A stretch of 64,000 nt of DNA from Ancylobacter sp. WKF20. GTDB taxonomy: Bacteria; Pseudomonadota; Alphaproteobacteria; Rhizobiales; Xanthobacteraceae. The stretch covers positions 2,170,001-2,234,000 of the forward strand of contig NZ_CP121679.1 of NCBI RefSeq assembly GCF_029760895.1, given 5' to 3'. The translations under genes and the position numbers were made by a program. Below the pieces are notes generated by a model. It saw only the letters and a list, made by a program, of their open reading frames with translations. It had not been told where the DNA came from and searched no databases. This document shows, piece by piece, positions 1 to 8,475 of the stretch. Within the stretch, counting starts at the first letter, position 1. Every line of letters starts with the position of its first letter.

Positions 1-793
1 GCACCAGCAGCACCACGCCGATCACCGCGCCCAGCCCGAACTGCGCCTGTCCGATCACCTGGTTGTAGATCTCGGTGGCGAGCACGTTGAAATCGCCGCC
101 GATCACCATCGGATTGCCGAAGTCGGTCATCACCAGCGTGAACACGACGAAGCCGGCCGCCGCGAGGCCGAAGCGGGTCGCCGGCAGCGTCACCGTGCGG
201 AAGATGCGCAGCGGCCCCGCGCCCATCACGGTGGCGCTCTCATAGAGCCGGCCATCGGCGATGGCGAGGGCGGCGGAGAGGATGAGGAAGGCATAGGGGA
301 AGGCGTAGAGCAGGTTGGCGATCGCCGTGCCCCAGAAGCCGTAGATCTCGATTCCCGCATCGAAGAAGCGGTTCAGCGCGCCATTGCGGCCGAGCAGCAA
401 TATGAGCCCCTGCGCCTGCACCAGCGACGGCGCGAAGAGCGGCATCAGCGCGATGATGCGCAGCACGCTCTTGCCGGGCACCTGGGTGCGCTGGATGCCA
501 TAGGCGTAGAGATAGGCCAGGGAAACCGCGAGCACGGTGGCGAGCGCCGACATGGCGACGCTGTTGCGCACCAGCTCCCAGAACCGCGCGGTCGAGAGCG
601 TCGCGGCGAAATTGCCGAGGCCGAAGCCATCCGCCGTGTCGAAGCTGCGCAGCAGGATCGACAGCAGCGGCAGCAGGAAGAACAGAGCGAGCGGAAGGGC
701 AACCGCCGCCGTGAGCAGGCGCGAGACCCGCGCATCGGTGAACCAGCGGCCGCGCGCGCCCGGCACCGGGTAGACCTCGGAGCTTACCGTCAT
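1..793 (-). CDS. ABC transporter permease, 2-aminoethylphosphonate type (3' end outside window)
   Basis: An open frame reads without a stop from an ATG at 793 to the window edge (264 residues seen). It starts with a hydrophilic tail and a membrane segment at about residues 27-50, and continues as a typical multi-span inner-membrane permease. An EAA-like loop (YESATVMGAGPLRIFRTVTLP region) marks the ATPase contact site. The segment TDFGNPMVIGGDFNVLATEIY resembles permeases of 2-aminoethylphosphonate importers. Its ATG overlaps the stop of the upstream ATPase gene (ATGA), so the two are translationally coupled. Iron(III) permeases of the same COG are the main alternative. Confidence 0.75.
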   Translation of the reverse strand, partial: MTVSSEVYPVPGARGRWFTDARVSRLLTAAVALPLALFFLLPLLSILLRSFDTADGFGLGNFAATLSTARFWELVRNSVAMSALATVLAVSLAYLYAYGIQRTQVPGKSVLRIIALMPLFAPSLVQAQGLILLLGRNGALNRFFDAGIEIYGFWGTAIANLLYAFPYAFLILSAALAIADGRLYESATVMGAGPLRIFRTVTLPATRFGLAAAGFVVFTLVMTDFGNPMVIGGDFNVLATEIYNQVIGQAQFGLGAVIGVVLLV

Positions 794-1830
794 GCCAGCA
801 CCCGCAGCGCATCGGCGGGCAGATGCAGCGTCACCGCCTCGCCGGCCGCCGGCACGCGCGAGCGGCCATGCAGCTCGGCGATCACCGGCGCACCGCCGGC
901 GGGGGTTTCGACGGAGACCCGCGTGAGATTGCCGAGGAAGGCGACATCGAGGATGCGGCCGGGCACGATGTTCTCGCCGCGCGCCTCCGGCCCGCCGATC
1001 ACCACCTGCTCGGGCCGAAGGCCGACGCTGCGCGCGGCGCCTGTTACAGAGTTGGCGACGACGAGCGGCACCTCGGCAAAGACCGGGCGGCCTTCGCTCC
1101 CCGGCGTCACGTCGAGAATGTTCATGCCGCCGATGAAGCTGGCGACGAAGGGCGTCGCCGGGTTGTCGTAGAGCTCGCGCGGTGCGCCGGCCTGCTCGAT
1201 CACGCCGCGGCTCATCACCACGACGAGGTCGCCCATGGCGAGCGCCTCCTCCTGGTCATGCGTCACCATGATAGTGGTGATGCCGAGCCGCCGCTGCACG
1301 GCGCGGATCTCCACCCGCAGCTCCTCGCGCACCTTGGCGTCGAGCGCCGAGAGCGGCTCGTCGAGCAGCAGGAGGCCCGGATCGGGCGCCATGGCGCGGG
1401 CGAGCGCCACGCGCTGCTGCTGGCCACCGGAAAGCTGGGAGGGCAGCTTCGGCGCGTGCTCGGCCAGATGCACCAGCTTGAGCATGGCATCGACGCGCGG
1501 GCCGATCTCGGCCTTCGGCCACCGCCGGCACTCGAGGCCATAGGCCACGTTGCGCGCCGCGCTCATATTGGGGAACAGCGAGTAGGACTGGAAGACGATG
1601 CCGAAATTCCGGTCCTTGGCGGGCGTGTGGATGAGATCCGTCCCGTTGAGGCGGATCTCGCCGCTATCGGCGCTCTCCAGCCCGGCAATGACCCGCAGAA
1701 GCGTGGTCTTGCCGCAGCCGGAGGGGCCGAGGAAGCAGACGAAGGTGCCGTTCGGCACGTCGAGGGAGACACGGTCGAGGGCCGTGACCCCCGCGAACCG
1801 TTTCGACACCTCCCGGATCGCGAGACTCAT
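790..1830 (-). CDS. ABC transporter ATP-binding protein, 2-aminoethylphosphonate type
   Basis: 346 residues. It energises import through the downstream permease. Walker A is GPSGCGKTT near residue 36, the Q-loop is in FQSYSLFPN, the signature is LSGGQQQRVALARAM, Walker B is LLLLDEP and the switch His is in MVTHDQEEA. A C-terminal TOBE-like regulatory domain of about 100 residues follows. The best family match by eye is the PhnT2-like ATPases of 2-aminoethylphosphonate uptake systems (VCFLGPSGCGKTTLLRVIAGLE; RNFGIVFQSY). A purine-rich ribosome site (GGGGGAGA) precedes the ATG. The gene sits between the binding-protein gene and the permease gene in one operon. Confidence 0.85.
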   Translation of the reverse strand: MSLAIREVSKRFAGVTALDRVSLDVPNGTFVCFLGPSGCGKTTLLRVIAGLESADSGEIRLNGTDLIHTPAKDRNFGIVFQSYSLFPNMSAARNVAYGLECRRWPKAEIGPRVDAMLKLVHLAEHAPKLPSQLSGGQQQRVALARAMAPDPGLLLLDEPLSALDAKVREELRVEIRAVQRRLGITTIMVTHDQEEALAMGDLVVVMSRGVIEQAGAPRELYDNPATPFVASFIGGMNILDVTPGSEGRPVFAEVPLVVANSVTGAARSVGLRPEQVVIGGPEARGENIVPGRILDVAFLGNLTRVSVETPAGGAPVIAELHGRSRVPAAGEAVTLHLPADALRVLA

Positions 1831-1854
1831 GGCCGTATCTCCCCCGCCCCGCGA

Positions 1855-2868
1855 TCAGCGCTCGAACTTCTTCTGCCAGGTCTCGATGATGCGCGCCCGC
1901 TCGCTGGCGGCAGCCGCGAAATCAACCGGGAACAGCACCTTGGAGACATCCGCCGGCAGGCCGGCCTTGATGAAGCGCTCCGGCATGGTGCCGCCGGGCA
2001 CGGTCACGATGGCCTTCCACTTGTAGTAGGAATCGGCAGCGTTCTTGCTCACCGTCCAGTCGAGGAAGCGCTTGGCGGCGTCCTTGTGCTTGGAGGCGGC
2101 GACCAGCGCATTGGCCTCCAGCTCGTTGCCGGCGCCTTCCGAGGCGATCACCATGGCGATCGGGTAGCCTTCCTCGATGTTCTTGATGGCGCGCAGCTCG
2201 AAGGAAGCGCCCACCGCATATTCGCCGGCCGAAGCGGCGTTGCAGGGCTTGGAGCCGGACTTGATGTACTGCGCGACGTTCTTGTCGAGCTTTTCGAGGA
2301 AGGCCCAGCCCTTCTCCTCGCCCATCATCTGCAGCAGCGAGTCGACCTGGATATAACCGGTGCCGGAGCTGGCCGGGTTGGGCATCACCACCTCGCCCTT
2401 GAACTTCGGGTCGGTCAGGTCGGCCCAGGAGGTCGGCATGGGCAGGCCCTTGGCGGCGAGGCGGTCCTTGTTGACGCAGAAGGCGGCCATGTAGCCGGTG
2501 ACGGCGAACCACTTGCCGTCCTTGTCGCGGAACCGCTCGGCGATCGCCTCGACGCCCTTGGGCTTGTAGGGCTCCAGCGTCGCGCTGATGCGCGGATCAA
2601 CCATGGAGGTGACGGCGAAGCCCCAGAGCACGTCATGCTGCGGGTTGCCGGATTCGGCGATGATGCGCGCGGCGAGGTCGCCGGTGGACATGCGCAGCAT
2701 CTTCACGTCGAGGTCCGGCAGCGACTTCTTGGCCTCGGCAAGGAAGGCCGCGGCCTCGTCCTCCTCATAGGCGGTGTACACCGTGATCGTCTCGGCGGAG
2801 GCGATGCCCCCCAGCATGGTGAGAGCGGCTGCCGTCAGCAGCGCACGCCCGGCCTTCATCGTCAGCAT
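1855..2868 (-). CDS. Periplasmic substrate-binding protein, 2-aminoethylphosphonate/Fe type (COG1840)
   Basis: 337 residues with a cleavable signal peptide (residues 1-25, ending ASA-E). The mature part opens ITVYTAYEEDEAAAF, the pattern of the AfuA-like cluster that binds 2-aminoethylphosphonate; ferric-binding members usually open VYSxR and use Tyr pairs. It is the first gene of the binding protein-ATPase-permease operon and would deliver substrate to the permease. No phosphonate-degrading gene (phnW, phnX) lies in the window, so the substrate is inferred from family resemblance only. An in-frame ATG at 2859 is an alternative start. Confidence 0.7.
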   Translation of the reverse strand: MLTMKAGRALLTAAALTMLGGIASAETITVYTAYEEDEAAAFLAEAKKSLPDLDVKMLRMSTGDLAARIIAESGNPQHDVLWGFAVTSMVDPRISATLEPYKPKGVEAIAERFRDKDGKWFAVTGYMAAFCVNKDRLAAKGLPMPTSWADLTDPKFKGEVVMPNPASSGTGYIQVDSLLQMMGEEKGWAFLEKLDKNVAQYIKSGSKPCNAASAGEYAVGASFELRAIKNIEEGYPIAMVIASEGAGNELEANALVAASKHKDAAKRFLDWTVSKNAADSYYKWKAIVTVPGGTMPERFIKAGLPADVSKVLFPVDFAAAASERARIIETWQKKFER

Positions 2869-2910
2869 GTTCCCACTCCGGTTTTTATTGGCTCTTGGCG
2901 CCGGAAAGTC

Positions 2911-2936
2911 TCATTTCGATCAAACGTCGATCAAAA
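2911..2936. promoter_or_regulatory. Candidate DeoR-family operator (direct repeat)
   Basis: TCGATCAAA occurs at 2916-2924 and again at 2927-2935, 11 bp start to start, i.e. on the same face of the helix. It lies 48 bp upstream of the binding-protein start and downstream of the deoR-type gene. The ATCAAA(C) core recurs upstream of the second DeoR gene (9341-9357). That this is an operator is an inference. Confidence 0.5.
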
Positions 2937-3011
2937 TGTAATATTTCCAACATTCCGAACGCTAGAATCGAATCAGCAGGGTGTAAAGTCCAACTTCGAT
3001 GCGGCGAACGC

Positions 3012-3827
3012 TCAGGATATGTGCAGTTCCACGCCCGCCTGCGCCATGAGCGCGGTGAGCGCGCCGCCGGGTTGGGCATCGGTCACGAAGGCCGACACAT
3101 CGGCCACATTGCCCAGCTCCACCAGCGCCGTGCGGTCGAACTTGCTGCTGTCGGCGGTGAGGATGATCGAGCGCGCCAGCTTCATCGCCGCCCGCACCAC
3201 GGCCACCTCGTTATGGTCGTCATCGGAGAGCCGCCCGTCCGATTCCACGCCGGAGACCGCGATGATCGCCACGTCGAAGCGGAAGCGGCGGATGAAGTCC
3301 ACCGCGCCCTCGCCGAACACGCTGCCATCGACATTGCGCACGAAGCCGCCGGGCACGGCGATGGTGAAATCGGTGCGGTCGGCCAACAGCGTCGCCGCGC
3401 GCAGGCTGTAGGTGACGACCTTGAGGTTGGAGCGCGCCACCAGCGCCTCCGCCACCGTCTCGCAGGTCGTGCCGGTGTCGAGGAACAGCGAGGCGCCATC
3501 GGGAATCAGCTCGGCGACGCGGGCGGCGATGCGGCGCTTGGCCTCGACGCGGTCGACCCGGCGCTGGCGGTACGTGACGGCGTCGATAGCAGCCATCGAG
3601 ATGGCGGCGCCGCCATGATAGCGGCGCACCTTGCCGGCGGCCGAGAGCTCGGCGATGTCGCGCCGCACGGTCTGGGTGGTGATGCCGAAGCGCTCGGCGA
3701 GCTGCTCCACCGAGGCGTAGCCGACCTGTTCCAGCAGCAGCAGCACCGCGTTCTGCCGCCGGCTCTTCTTGTCGCCAGCCACCGGCTCGGGGGCGCCGGG
3801 CCGGGGGGCGGGTGGGGAGATGTTCAT
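3012..3827 (-). CDS. DeoR/GlpR-family transcriptional regulator
   Basis: 271 residues. The N-terminal winged helix spans about residues 22-78 (QNAVLLLLEQVGYASVEQLAERF, then TTQTVRRDIAEL, then VRRYHGGA), the classic DeoR signature. The C-terminal sugar-phosphate sensor domain includes LFLDTGTTCETVAEAL and ends in the DSSKF motif typical of the family. Members usually repress sugar or polyol uptake genes and are induced by a phosphorylated metabolite. It is co-oriented with the phosphonate-type importer downstream (143 bp away) and with the polyol importer upstream, so it could serve either. The ATG at 3827 has a weak ribosome site. Confidence 0.85.
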   Translation of the reverse strand: MNISPPAPRPGAPEPVAGDKKSRRQNAVLLLLEQVGYASVEQLAERFGITTQTVRRDIAELSAAGKVRRYHGGAAISMAAIDAVTYRQRRVDRVEAKRRIAARVAELIPDGASLFLDTGTTCETVAEALVARSNLKVVTYSLRAATLLADRTDFTIAVPGGFVRNVDGSVFGEGAVDFIRRFRFDVAIIAVSGVESDGRLSDDDHNEVAVVRAAMKLARSIILTADSSKFDRTALVELGNVADVSAFVTDAQPGGALTALMAQAGVELHIS

Positions 3828-3900
3828 CGCTGGACCGGGCGCGCGGGAAAGGACACGCCCTTATGGCGCCGAAGCGCCCCCGCTTTCAAGCCGGGCGCGC

Positions 3901-3989
3901 CTCAGCGCCGCCGCAGGCACGGTTACAAACGCGGCGGCTCAGCGCCGCCGCACGGTCAAGCATCTCACGCGGCGGCTCAGCGCCGCCGC
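3901..3989. repeat. Three copies of a GC-rich palindrome over the permease 3' end
   Basis: The 21-bp unit GCGGCGGCTCAGCGCCGCCGC (8-bp stems, 5-nt loop) is present at 3931-3951 and, 38 bp on, at 3969-3989. A right half-copy sits at 3901-3914. The last copy contains the stop codon of the permease gene (3977-3979), so the array looks like repeated duplication of the gene end. It fills the 149-bp gap between the permease gene and the deoR gene. A transcription-attenuating or mRNA-protecting role is possible but unproven. Confidence 0.75.
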
Positions 3990-4858
3990 TCCAGCGCCGC
4001 GAAGAACAGCACGGTGAGGCTCAGCACGATCAGCAGCAGCGCGAAGGCGGCCGCCGCGCCCTCATTGAGGTGCAGGCCGAGAAAGGCGCGGCGATAGGCG
4101 AAGAAGCTCAGCACCTCCGTCGCATTGCCCGGCCCGCCCTTGGTGAGGATGTAGGGCAGGTCATAGGTGCGGAACTCGTTGATGAGCTGGATGATGACGG
4201 CAATCGCCGCCACCGGCCGCAGCATGGGCAGGGTGATGAACCAGAACTGCTGGAACGGGCTCGCCCCGTCCACCTCCGCCGCCTCATAGGGATCGCGCGG
4301 CAGAGCGGCGAGGCCGGCGGCGAGGATCAGCACCACGAAGGAGGTCTGCTGCCACACATCGATCGCCGCCATCGTCCACAGCGCAAGGCCGGGATCGCCG
4401 AGCCAGTCGACGCGCGGCAGGCCCATCGTCTCCAGCATCTGGTTGACGATGCCGAGATTGGGCTGGAGCAGCATGCGCCAGATCAGCGCCACGCTCACCG
4501 GCGACATCGCCATGGGAATGGTCAGCACGGCGAAATAGACCGGCTTCATCGTCACCGTGCGGTTCAGCATCAGGGCGATGCCGAGACCGATGGCGAATTC
4601 GGCGGCGACGGTGACGACCGAGTATTTGATGGTGAGCCAGACCGCGCTCCAGAAGATCGGCTCGCTCATCACCACGATGAAGTTCTTCAGCCCCACATAG
4701 GGCGTCAGCATCGGCTTGAGCAGGGTGAGCGAGGAGACCGAGATCAGCGCCGCATAGACCAGCGGGAAGCCCATCACCACGGCGAGCGTCAGCAGCCCCG
4801 GCGCGGCGAAGGCCCAGCCGGTGCGCCAGTCCCGATCCGCGAAAGCCGGTCGTGCCAT
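3977..4858 (-). CDS. Sugar/polyol ABC transporter permease (MalF-like)
   Basis: 293 residues from the ATG at 4858. Six membrane segments are visible, starting with GWAFAAPGLLTLAVVMGFPLVYAA. The EAA loop is YEAAEVDGASPFQQFWFITLP, diagnostic of CUT1 carbohydrate importers. It partners the MalG-like permease at 6405-7202, the binding protein at 5039-6319 and the ATPase at 7223-8359, all on the same strand. It is the last transport gene of that operon and is separated from the binding-protein gene by a hairpin at 4900-4936. The final codons lie inside the palindromic repeat array. Confidence 0.9.
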   Translation of the reverse strand: MARPAFADRDWRTGWAFAAPGLLTLAVVMGFPLVYAALISVSSLTLLKPMLTPYVGLKNFIVVMSEPIFWSAVWLTIKYSVVTVAAEFAIGLGIALMLNRTVTMKPVYFAVLTIPMAMSPVSVALIWRMLLQPNLGIVNQMLETMGLPRVDWLGDPGLALWTMAAIDVWQQTSFVVLILAAGLAALPRDPYEAAEVDGASPFQQFWFITLPMLRPVAAIAVIIQLINEFRTYDLPYILTKGGPGNATEVLSFFAYRRAFLGLHLNEGAAAAFALLLIVLSLTVLFFAALERRR

Positions 4859-4899
4859 AGGTGAGAGTCCCTGGATCTTGCGTGAAAATTCGGAAAAGA

Positions 4900-4936
4900 A
4901 CGGTGCGCCGGACCGAGGGGGAGGCCGGCGCACCGT
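4900..4936 (-). terminator. Intra-operon hairpin between binding protein and permease
   Basis: Perfect 12-bp stem ACGGTGCGCCGG (4900-4911) with CCGGCGCACCGT (4925-4936) and a 13-nt loop. Read on the transcribed strand, TTCTTTTCC follows, so it could be a partial terminator. It would favour excess binding protein over permease. Confidence 0.6.
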
Positions 4937-5038
4937 GGCCTGAAGGGGTCGGCCGAGATGCCTCGCGGATGCGAGGAAGAGGACGCGGGGACCGGAAGGC
5001 TGCACGACAGCCCCCGCGCGATGTTCAGGTGAACAGGC

Positions 5039-6319
5039 TCACTTGCTCATGAGCTGGGTCAGGCCATCGGCCGCCGCCTTGAGGGCGTCCTCGGGCTTGG
5101 CCTGCCCGCCGGCGGCGAGCGAGAGCTGGGTGCCCAGCACGTCCTCGTACTGCGCCGAATAGGCGAAGATCGGGAAGGACTTGCCGGTGGCGACGATGTC
5201 GAGGCCGGTCTTGTAGAACGGGTACTTCTTCAGCACCGCCGCATCCTCGAACACGTCCGAACGCACCGGCGCATGGCCCTGCAGGGCGCGGGCGATGGAG
5301 GTCTTCTTGCCCTGCACCCACTCGATGAACTTCCAGGCCGCGGCCTTGGACTCATCCGAGGTGTTCTTCGGGATGCCCCAGCCCCAGCCGCCGCTCTCGC
5401 CATGGCCGCCCGGCATCACGCTGAGCGCCAGCTTGCCGGCCACCGCCGGGCACTTCTCGGCATTGTCGAGCTGCGGCAGCATCCACCAATAGGTGACCAT
5501 GCTGAACGCCTTGCCCGCGCACATCAGCCGCATCGTGTCGTCAAGCGTGGCCGAGAGGGCGCCCTGCTGCGCGCCGTTCTGGATGTTGTCGGCATAGAGC
5601 TTGAGCGCGGTCAGGCCCGCCTCGCTGTTCAGCGCCACCTTGCGATTGCCATCGAGATAGGCACCGCCCGAGGAGAACAGGTAGTTGGAGAACTCCATCG
5701 CGTTCGGGTCGCCGCGCTGGCCCTGCATCGCCGCGCCGACCACGTCGCCGCCCTGCGCCTTGAAGAACTTCGACAGCGCCACATAGTCGGCGAGCGTCGC
5801 CGGCAGCGCCAGTTCCTTGCCGGTCTTGGCCTTGTAGTCCGCCTTGACCTTGGCATCGTTGATGAGGTCGGTGCGGTAGATCAGGCCCATGGAGTAATTG
5901 TACATGGGCAGGATCGGCAGCGCGTCCGGGGTGCGGCCGAGCAAATCGAGCATCGAGGGGATGAACGGCTTCAGGTCGAAGCCGGACTTCTGCACATAGG
6001 GGTTGAGGTCTTCCAGCCAGCCGGCGGCGGGGAACTCGCCGGCCCAGAGGAAGTCGACCTCCAGCACGTTGTAATAGCTTTCCGGAGCGACGAGCTGCGC
6101 GACCAGCTTGTCGTGCATATCGCCATAGCCGATCTTCTCGAACTCGACCTTGATGCCGGTTTCCTTGGTGAATTCCGGCAGCAGGCTTTCGATGATCTGC
6201 GTCTCCGGCACGTCCTCCATCAGGGCGCGCAGGGTGATCGGGTCGGCGAAGGCGGGACTGGCGGCGGCCAGCATGCTGGCGCCGAGCAGCGCCCGGACGA
6301 TACGGCGTCTCATCTGCAT
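5039..6319 (-). CDS. Sugar/polyol ABC transporter substrate-binding protein
   Basis: 426 residues, family 1 extracellular binding protein. The start at 6319 is chosen because AGGAGAG lies 6-12 bases upstream and the frame then begins with a signal peptide (MQMRRRIVRALLGASMLAAASPAFA). The mature region PITLRALMEDVPETQIIESLLPEFTKETGIKVEFE is the typical first lobe of polyol and sugar binders. It belongs to the importer made by 3977-4858, 6405-7202 and 7223-8359. The substrate cannot be read from sequence; the dehydrogenase, kinase and phosphatase nearby point to a polyol or rare sugar. Confidence 0.88.
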   Translation of the reverse strand: MQMRRRIVRALLGASMLAAASPAFADPITLRALMEDVPETQIIESLLPEFTKETGIKVEFEKIGYGDMHDKLVAQLVAPESYYNVLEVDFLWAGEFPAAGWLEDLNPYVQKSGFDLKPFIPSMLDLLGRTPDALPILPMYNYSMGLIYRTDLINDAKVKADYKAKTGKELALPATLADYVALSKFFKAQGGDVVGAAMQGQRGDPNAMEFSNYLFSSGGAYLDGNRKVALNSEAGLTALKLYADNIQNGAQQGALSATLDDTMRLMCAGKAFSMVTYWWMLPQLDNAEKCPAVAGKLALSVMPGGHGESGGWGWGIPKNTSDESKAAAWKFIEWVQGKKTSIARALQGHAPVRSDVFEDAAVLKKYPFYKTGLDIVATGKSFPIFAYSAQYEDVLGTQLSLAAGGQAKPEDALKAAADGLTQLMSK

Positions 6320-6404
6320 GTCGTCTCTCCTGTTCCGTCTGGAGCGGGTTCGCCCGCTGGCTTGGCGCGTGCCGGAAGGCACGGCGGTCGGTGGTCGGCC
6401 GCGT

Positions 6405-7202
6405 TCACTTCACGCTGCCGAAGGTGAGGCCCTGAACGATGAAGCGCTGGATGAAGCGCGAGGCGATGACCAGCGGCAGCACCGCCAGCACCACGCCCGC
6501 CGAGACCTTGGCGATCTGCACGCCGTTGGAGGTCTGCAGCGAGGCGAGCGCGACGGGTACGGTGGCCGTCTGCGGTCCGCTCAGCACCAGCGCGAAGAGG
6601 AATTCGTTCCAGGTCATGATGAAGCCGAGCACGCCGGCCGCCGCGATGCCCGGCAGCGAGACCGGCAGCACGATGCGCCAGAAGGCGCCCCACGGCGTCG
6701 CGCCATCGGTCTGCGCCGCCCATTCGAGATCGACCGGGATGCCCTCGAAGAACCCCATCAGCACCCAGATGAGGAAGGGCAGGTTGATCGCCGCATAGAC
6801 GATGATGAGGCCGGTCAGCGAATTGGTCAGCCCCACCATGCGCAGAAGCGCGAAGGCCGGCAGCACGATGGCGACCGGGGGCAGCATCTGCGTCGCCAGC
6901 ACCGCGAAGCGCCCGCCCTGCCCGCTGGTCTTGAAGCGGGCGAAGGCATAGCCGGTCATGCAGGCGAAGGGCAGCGCGACGATCACCGAGCCGACGGAGA
7001 CGATCAGGCTGTTGAGATAAGACTGGCCGTAGCGGGTGGAGGTAAACAGCGCGACATAGTTGTCGAGCGTCGCCGCCGGCATCAGCTCCGGCGAGTAGGA
7101 CATGGATTCGGGCAGGAAGCTGGTGCGCACCACCCAGAGCAGCGGGATGAGGATGACGGCGCAGGTCAACACAAGGCCGGCATGGAGAGCGATGCGCCGC
7201 AT
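6405..7202 (-). CDS. Sugar/polyol ABC transporter permease (MalG-like)
   Basis: 265 residues. Six predicted spans begin at HAGLVLTCAVILIPLLWVV; the EAA loop is LEWAAQTDGATPWGAFWRIVLP. The C-terminal half includes the conserved WNEFLFALVLS segment of MalG-type permeases and ends FVQGLTFGSVK, the common ending of this family. It lies 20 bp downstream of the ATPase gene and 85 bp upstream of the binding-protein start. It forms the transmembrane dimer with the MalF-like permease. Confidence 0.9.
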   Translation of the reverse strand: MRRIALHAGLVLTCAVILIPLLWVVRTSFLPESMSYSPELMPAATLDNYVALFTSTRYGQSYLNSLIVSVGSVIVALPFACMTGYAFARFKTSGQGGRFAVLATQMLPPVAIVLPAFALLRMVGLTNSLTGLIIVYAAINLPFLIWVLMGFFEGIPVDLEWAAQTDGATPWGAFWRIVLPVSLPGIAAAGVLGFIMTWNEFLFALVLSGPQTATVPVALASLQTSNGVQIAKVSAGVVLAVLPLVIASRFIQRFIVQGLTFGSVK

Positions 7203-7222
7203 GATCCCGTTCCCCCGCCCGC

Positions 7223-8359
7223 TCAGTTGGCCACGAGCCGGAGCGAGGGGCGGGGCAGCGCCCGCGTCGTCTCCGGGTCGAACAGATGCATGGGCCGCGC
7301 ATCGACATAGAGCGGCACGGTGGCGCCGACCGGCGCGGTGAAGTGGCGCGACAGCCGGGCGGCGATCTCCACGGGCGGGCCGCCCTCCTGGCCCACGAGC
7401 TGGCCGACGAGGATGTTCTCGACGCCGAGCGATTCCATCGCCACCACTGTCACCTCGATCGGCTGGTAGCCGGGCGCGGGAATCTCGTGCAGGTCTTCCG
7501 GCCGCAGGCCGAAGATCACCGCGCGCCCGGCCGCCGGGGCATAGGCGTCGCGGTGCTGCGCGGGGACCGCGATGTTCAGGCCGTCGGCGCGCACCACCAG
7601 GCCGTCGCCCTGCCCTTCCAGCCGCGCCGGAATGAGGTTCATCGGCGGCGTGGCGAGGAAGCGGGCCACGAAGGTGTCGACCGGGTCGGCATAGACATCG
7701 AGCGGCTTGCCGACCTGGATCATCCGCCCGTCGCGCATGATGCAGATGCGGTCGCCCATGGTCATGGCTTCCACCTGGTCATGGGTGACATGGACGATGG
7801 TGCGCCCGAGCCGGCGGTGCAGCTTCACGAGTTCGAGCCGCATCTCGGCGCGCAGCTGCGCGTCGAGATTGGACAGCGGCTCGTCGAGCAGGAAGGCGAC
7901 GGGATCGCGCACGATGGCGCGGCCGAGCGCGACGCGCTGGCGCTGGCCGCCGGAGAGCGCGGCGGGCTTGCGGTCGAGATAGGTGGAGAGGCCGAGCAGG
8001 CCCGCCGCCTCCTTGATCTTCTCCTCGATGACGGGGCGGGCGACGCCGCGCATCTTCAGGCCGAAGCCCATATTCTCGCGCACGCTCATATGCGGGTAGA
8101 GCGCGTAGGACTGGAAGACGACGGCAATGTTGCGGTCGCGCGGCGGCACGTTGGTCACGCTGCGCCCGCCAATGCGCAGATCGCCCGAGGTGATGCCCTC
8201 AAGGCCGGCGATCATGCGCAGCGTGGTGGATTTTCCGCAGCCCGACGGGCCGAGGAAGATGACGAATTCGCCATCCTCAATCGTCAGGTCCACGTCCCGC
8301 ACGCCATAGGCGCCGTTGGCGTAGAGCTTGGAGACATGATCGAGTTCGATCGACGCCAT
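7223..8359 (-). CDS. Sugar/polyol ABC transporter ATP-binding protein (MalK/UgpC-like)
   Basis: 378 residues. Walker A is GPSGCGKSTTLRMIAGLE, the Q-loop is FQSYALYPHMSV, the signature is LSGGQRQRVALGRAIVR, Walker B is AFLLDEP and the switch His is in HVTHDQVEAMTM. A MalK-type regulatory domain follows (FGLRPEDL). Here the ATPase is the first transport gene, placed after the dehydrogenase gene, with a 116-bp gap carrying an A-rich repeat that could be a second operator. It powers the importer of this module. Confidence 0.92.
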   Translation of the reverse strand: MASIELDHVSKLYANGAYGVRDVDLTIEDGEFVIFLGPSGCGKSTTLRMIAGLEGITSGDLRIGGRSVTNVPPRDRNIAVVFQSYALYPHMSVRENMGFGLKMRGVARPVIEEKIKEAAGLLGLSTYLDRKPAALSGGQRQRVALGRAIVRDPVAFLLDEPLSNLDAQLRAEMRLELVKLHRRLGRTIVHVTHDQVEAMTMGDRICIMRDGRMIQVGKPLDVYADPVDTFVARFLATPPMNLIPARLEGQGDGLVVRADGLNIAVPAQHRDAYAPAAGRAVIFGLRPEDLHEIPAPGYQPIEVTVVAMESLGVENILVGQLVGQEGGPPVEIAARLSRHFTAPVGATVPLYVDARPMHLFDPETTRALPRPSLRLVAN

Positions 8360-8408
8360 CAGACTTCCCTTGTCCGGCGCCGGCCTGTGCGCGGCCGACC
8401 GCCAGAAG

Positions 8409-8423
8409 AAACAAATTCAAACA
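8409..8423. promoter_or_regulatory. Possible secondary operator upstream of the polyol ATPase gene
   Basis: The 8360-8475 gap is AT-rich relative to its surroundings and holds AAACA at 8409-8413 and 8419-8423, spaced 10 bp; the second lies within ATTCAAACATTT. The spacing and the CAAAC core resemble the repeat upstream of the DeoR gene at 9450. A weak match. Confidence 0.3.
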
Positions 8424-8475
8424 TTTCGCCTAACGCAAACAGGCGACCCGCCGGGGCCGCCTGTGAGGAATCACG

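Noticed and set aside
1855..2868. Ferric-iron-binding protein (FbpA/FutA) as the call for the COG1840 binder
   Set aside because: The mature start ITVYTAYEEDEA and the permease segment TDFGNPMVIGGDFNVLATEIY look more like 2-aminoethylphosphonate systems. Not excluded, so confidence was lowered instead.
823..3411. Very long plus-strand open frame antisense to the phosphonate-type operon
   Set aside because: It crosses three well-conserved genes and an intergenic region in antisense, is rich in Arg, Ala, Gly and His, and matches no family: a high-GC shadow. The same holds for 30282-32543, 35611-37692, 41151-43649 and 51815-53740.
3901..3989. CRISPR-like array
   Set aside because: Only two full copies and one half copy, palindromic, overlapping a coding end, and no cas gene nearby.
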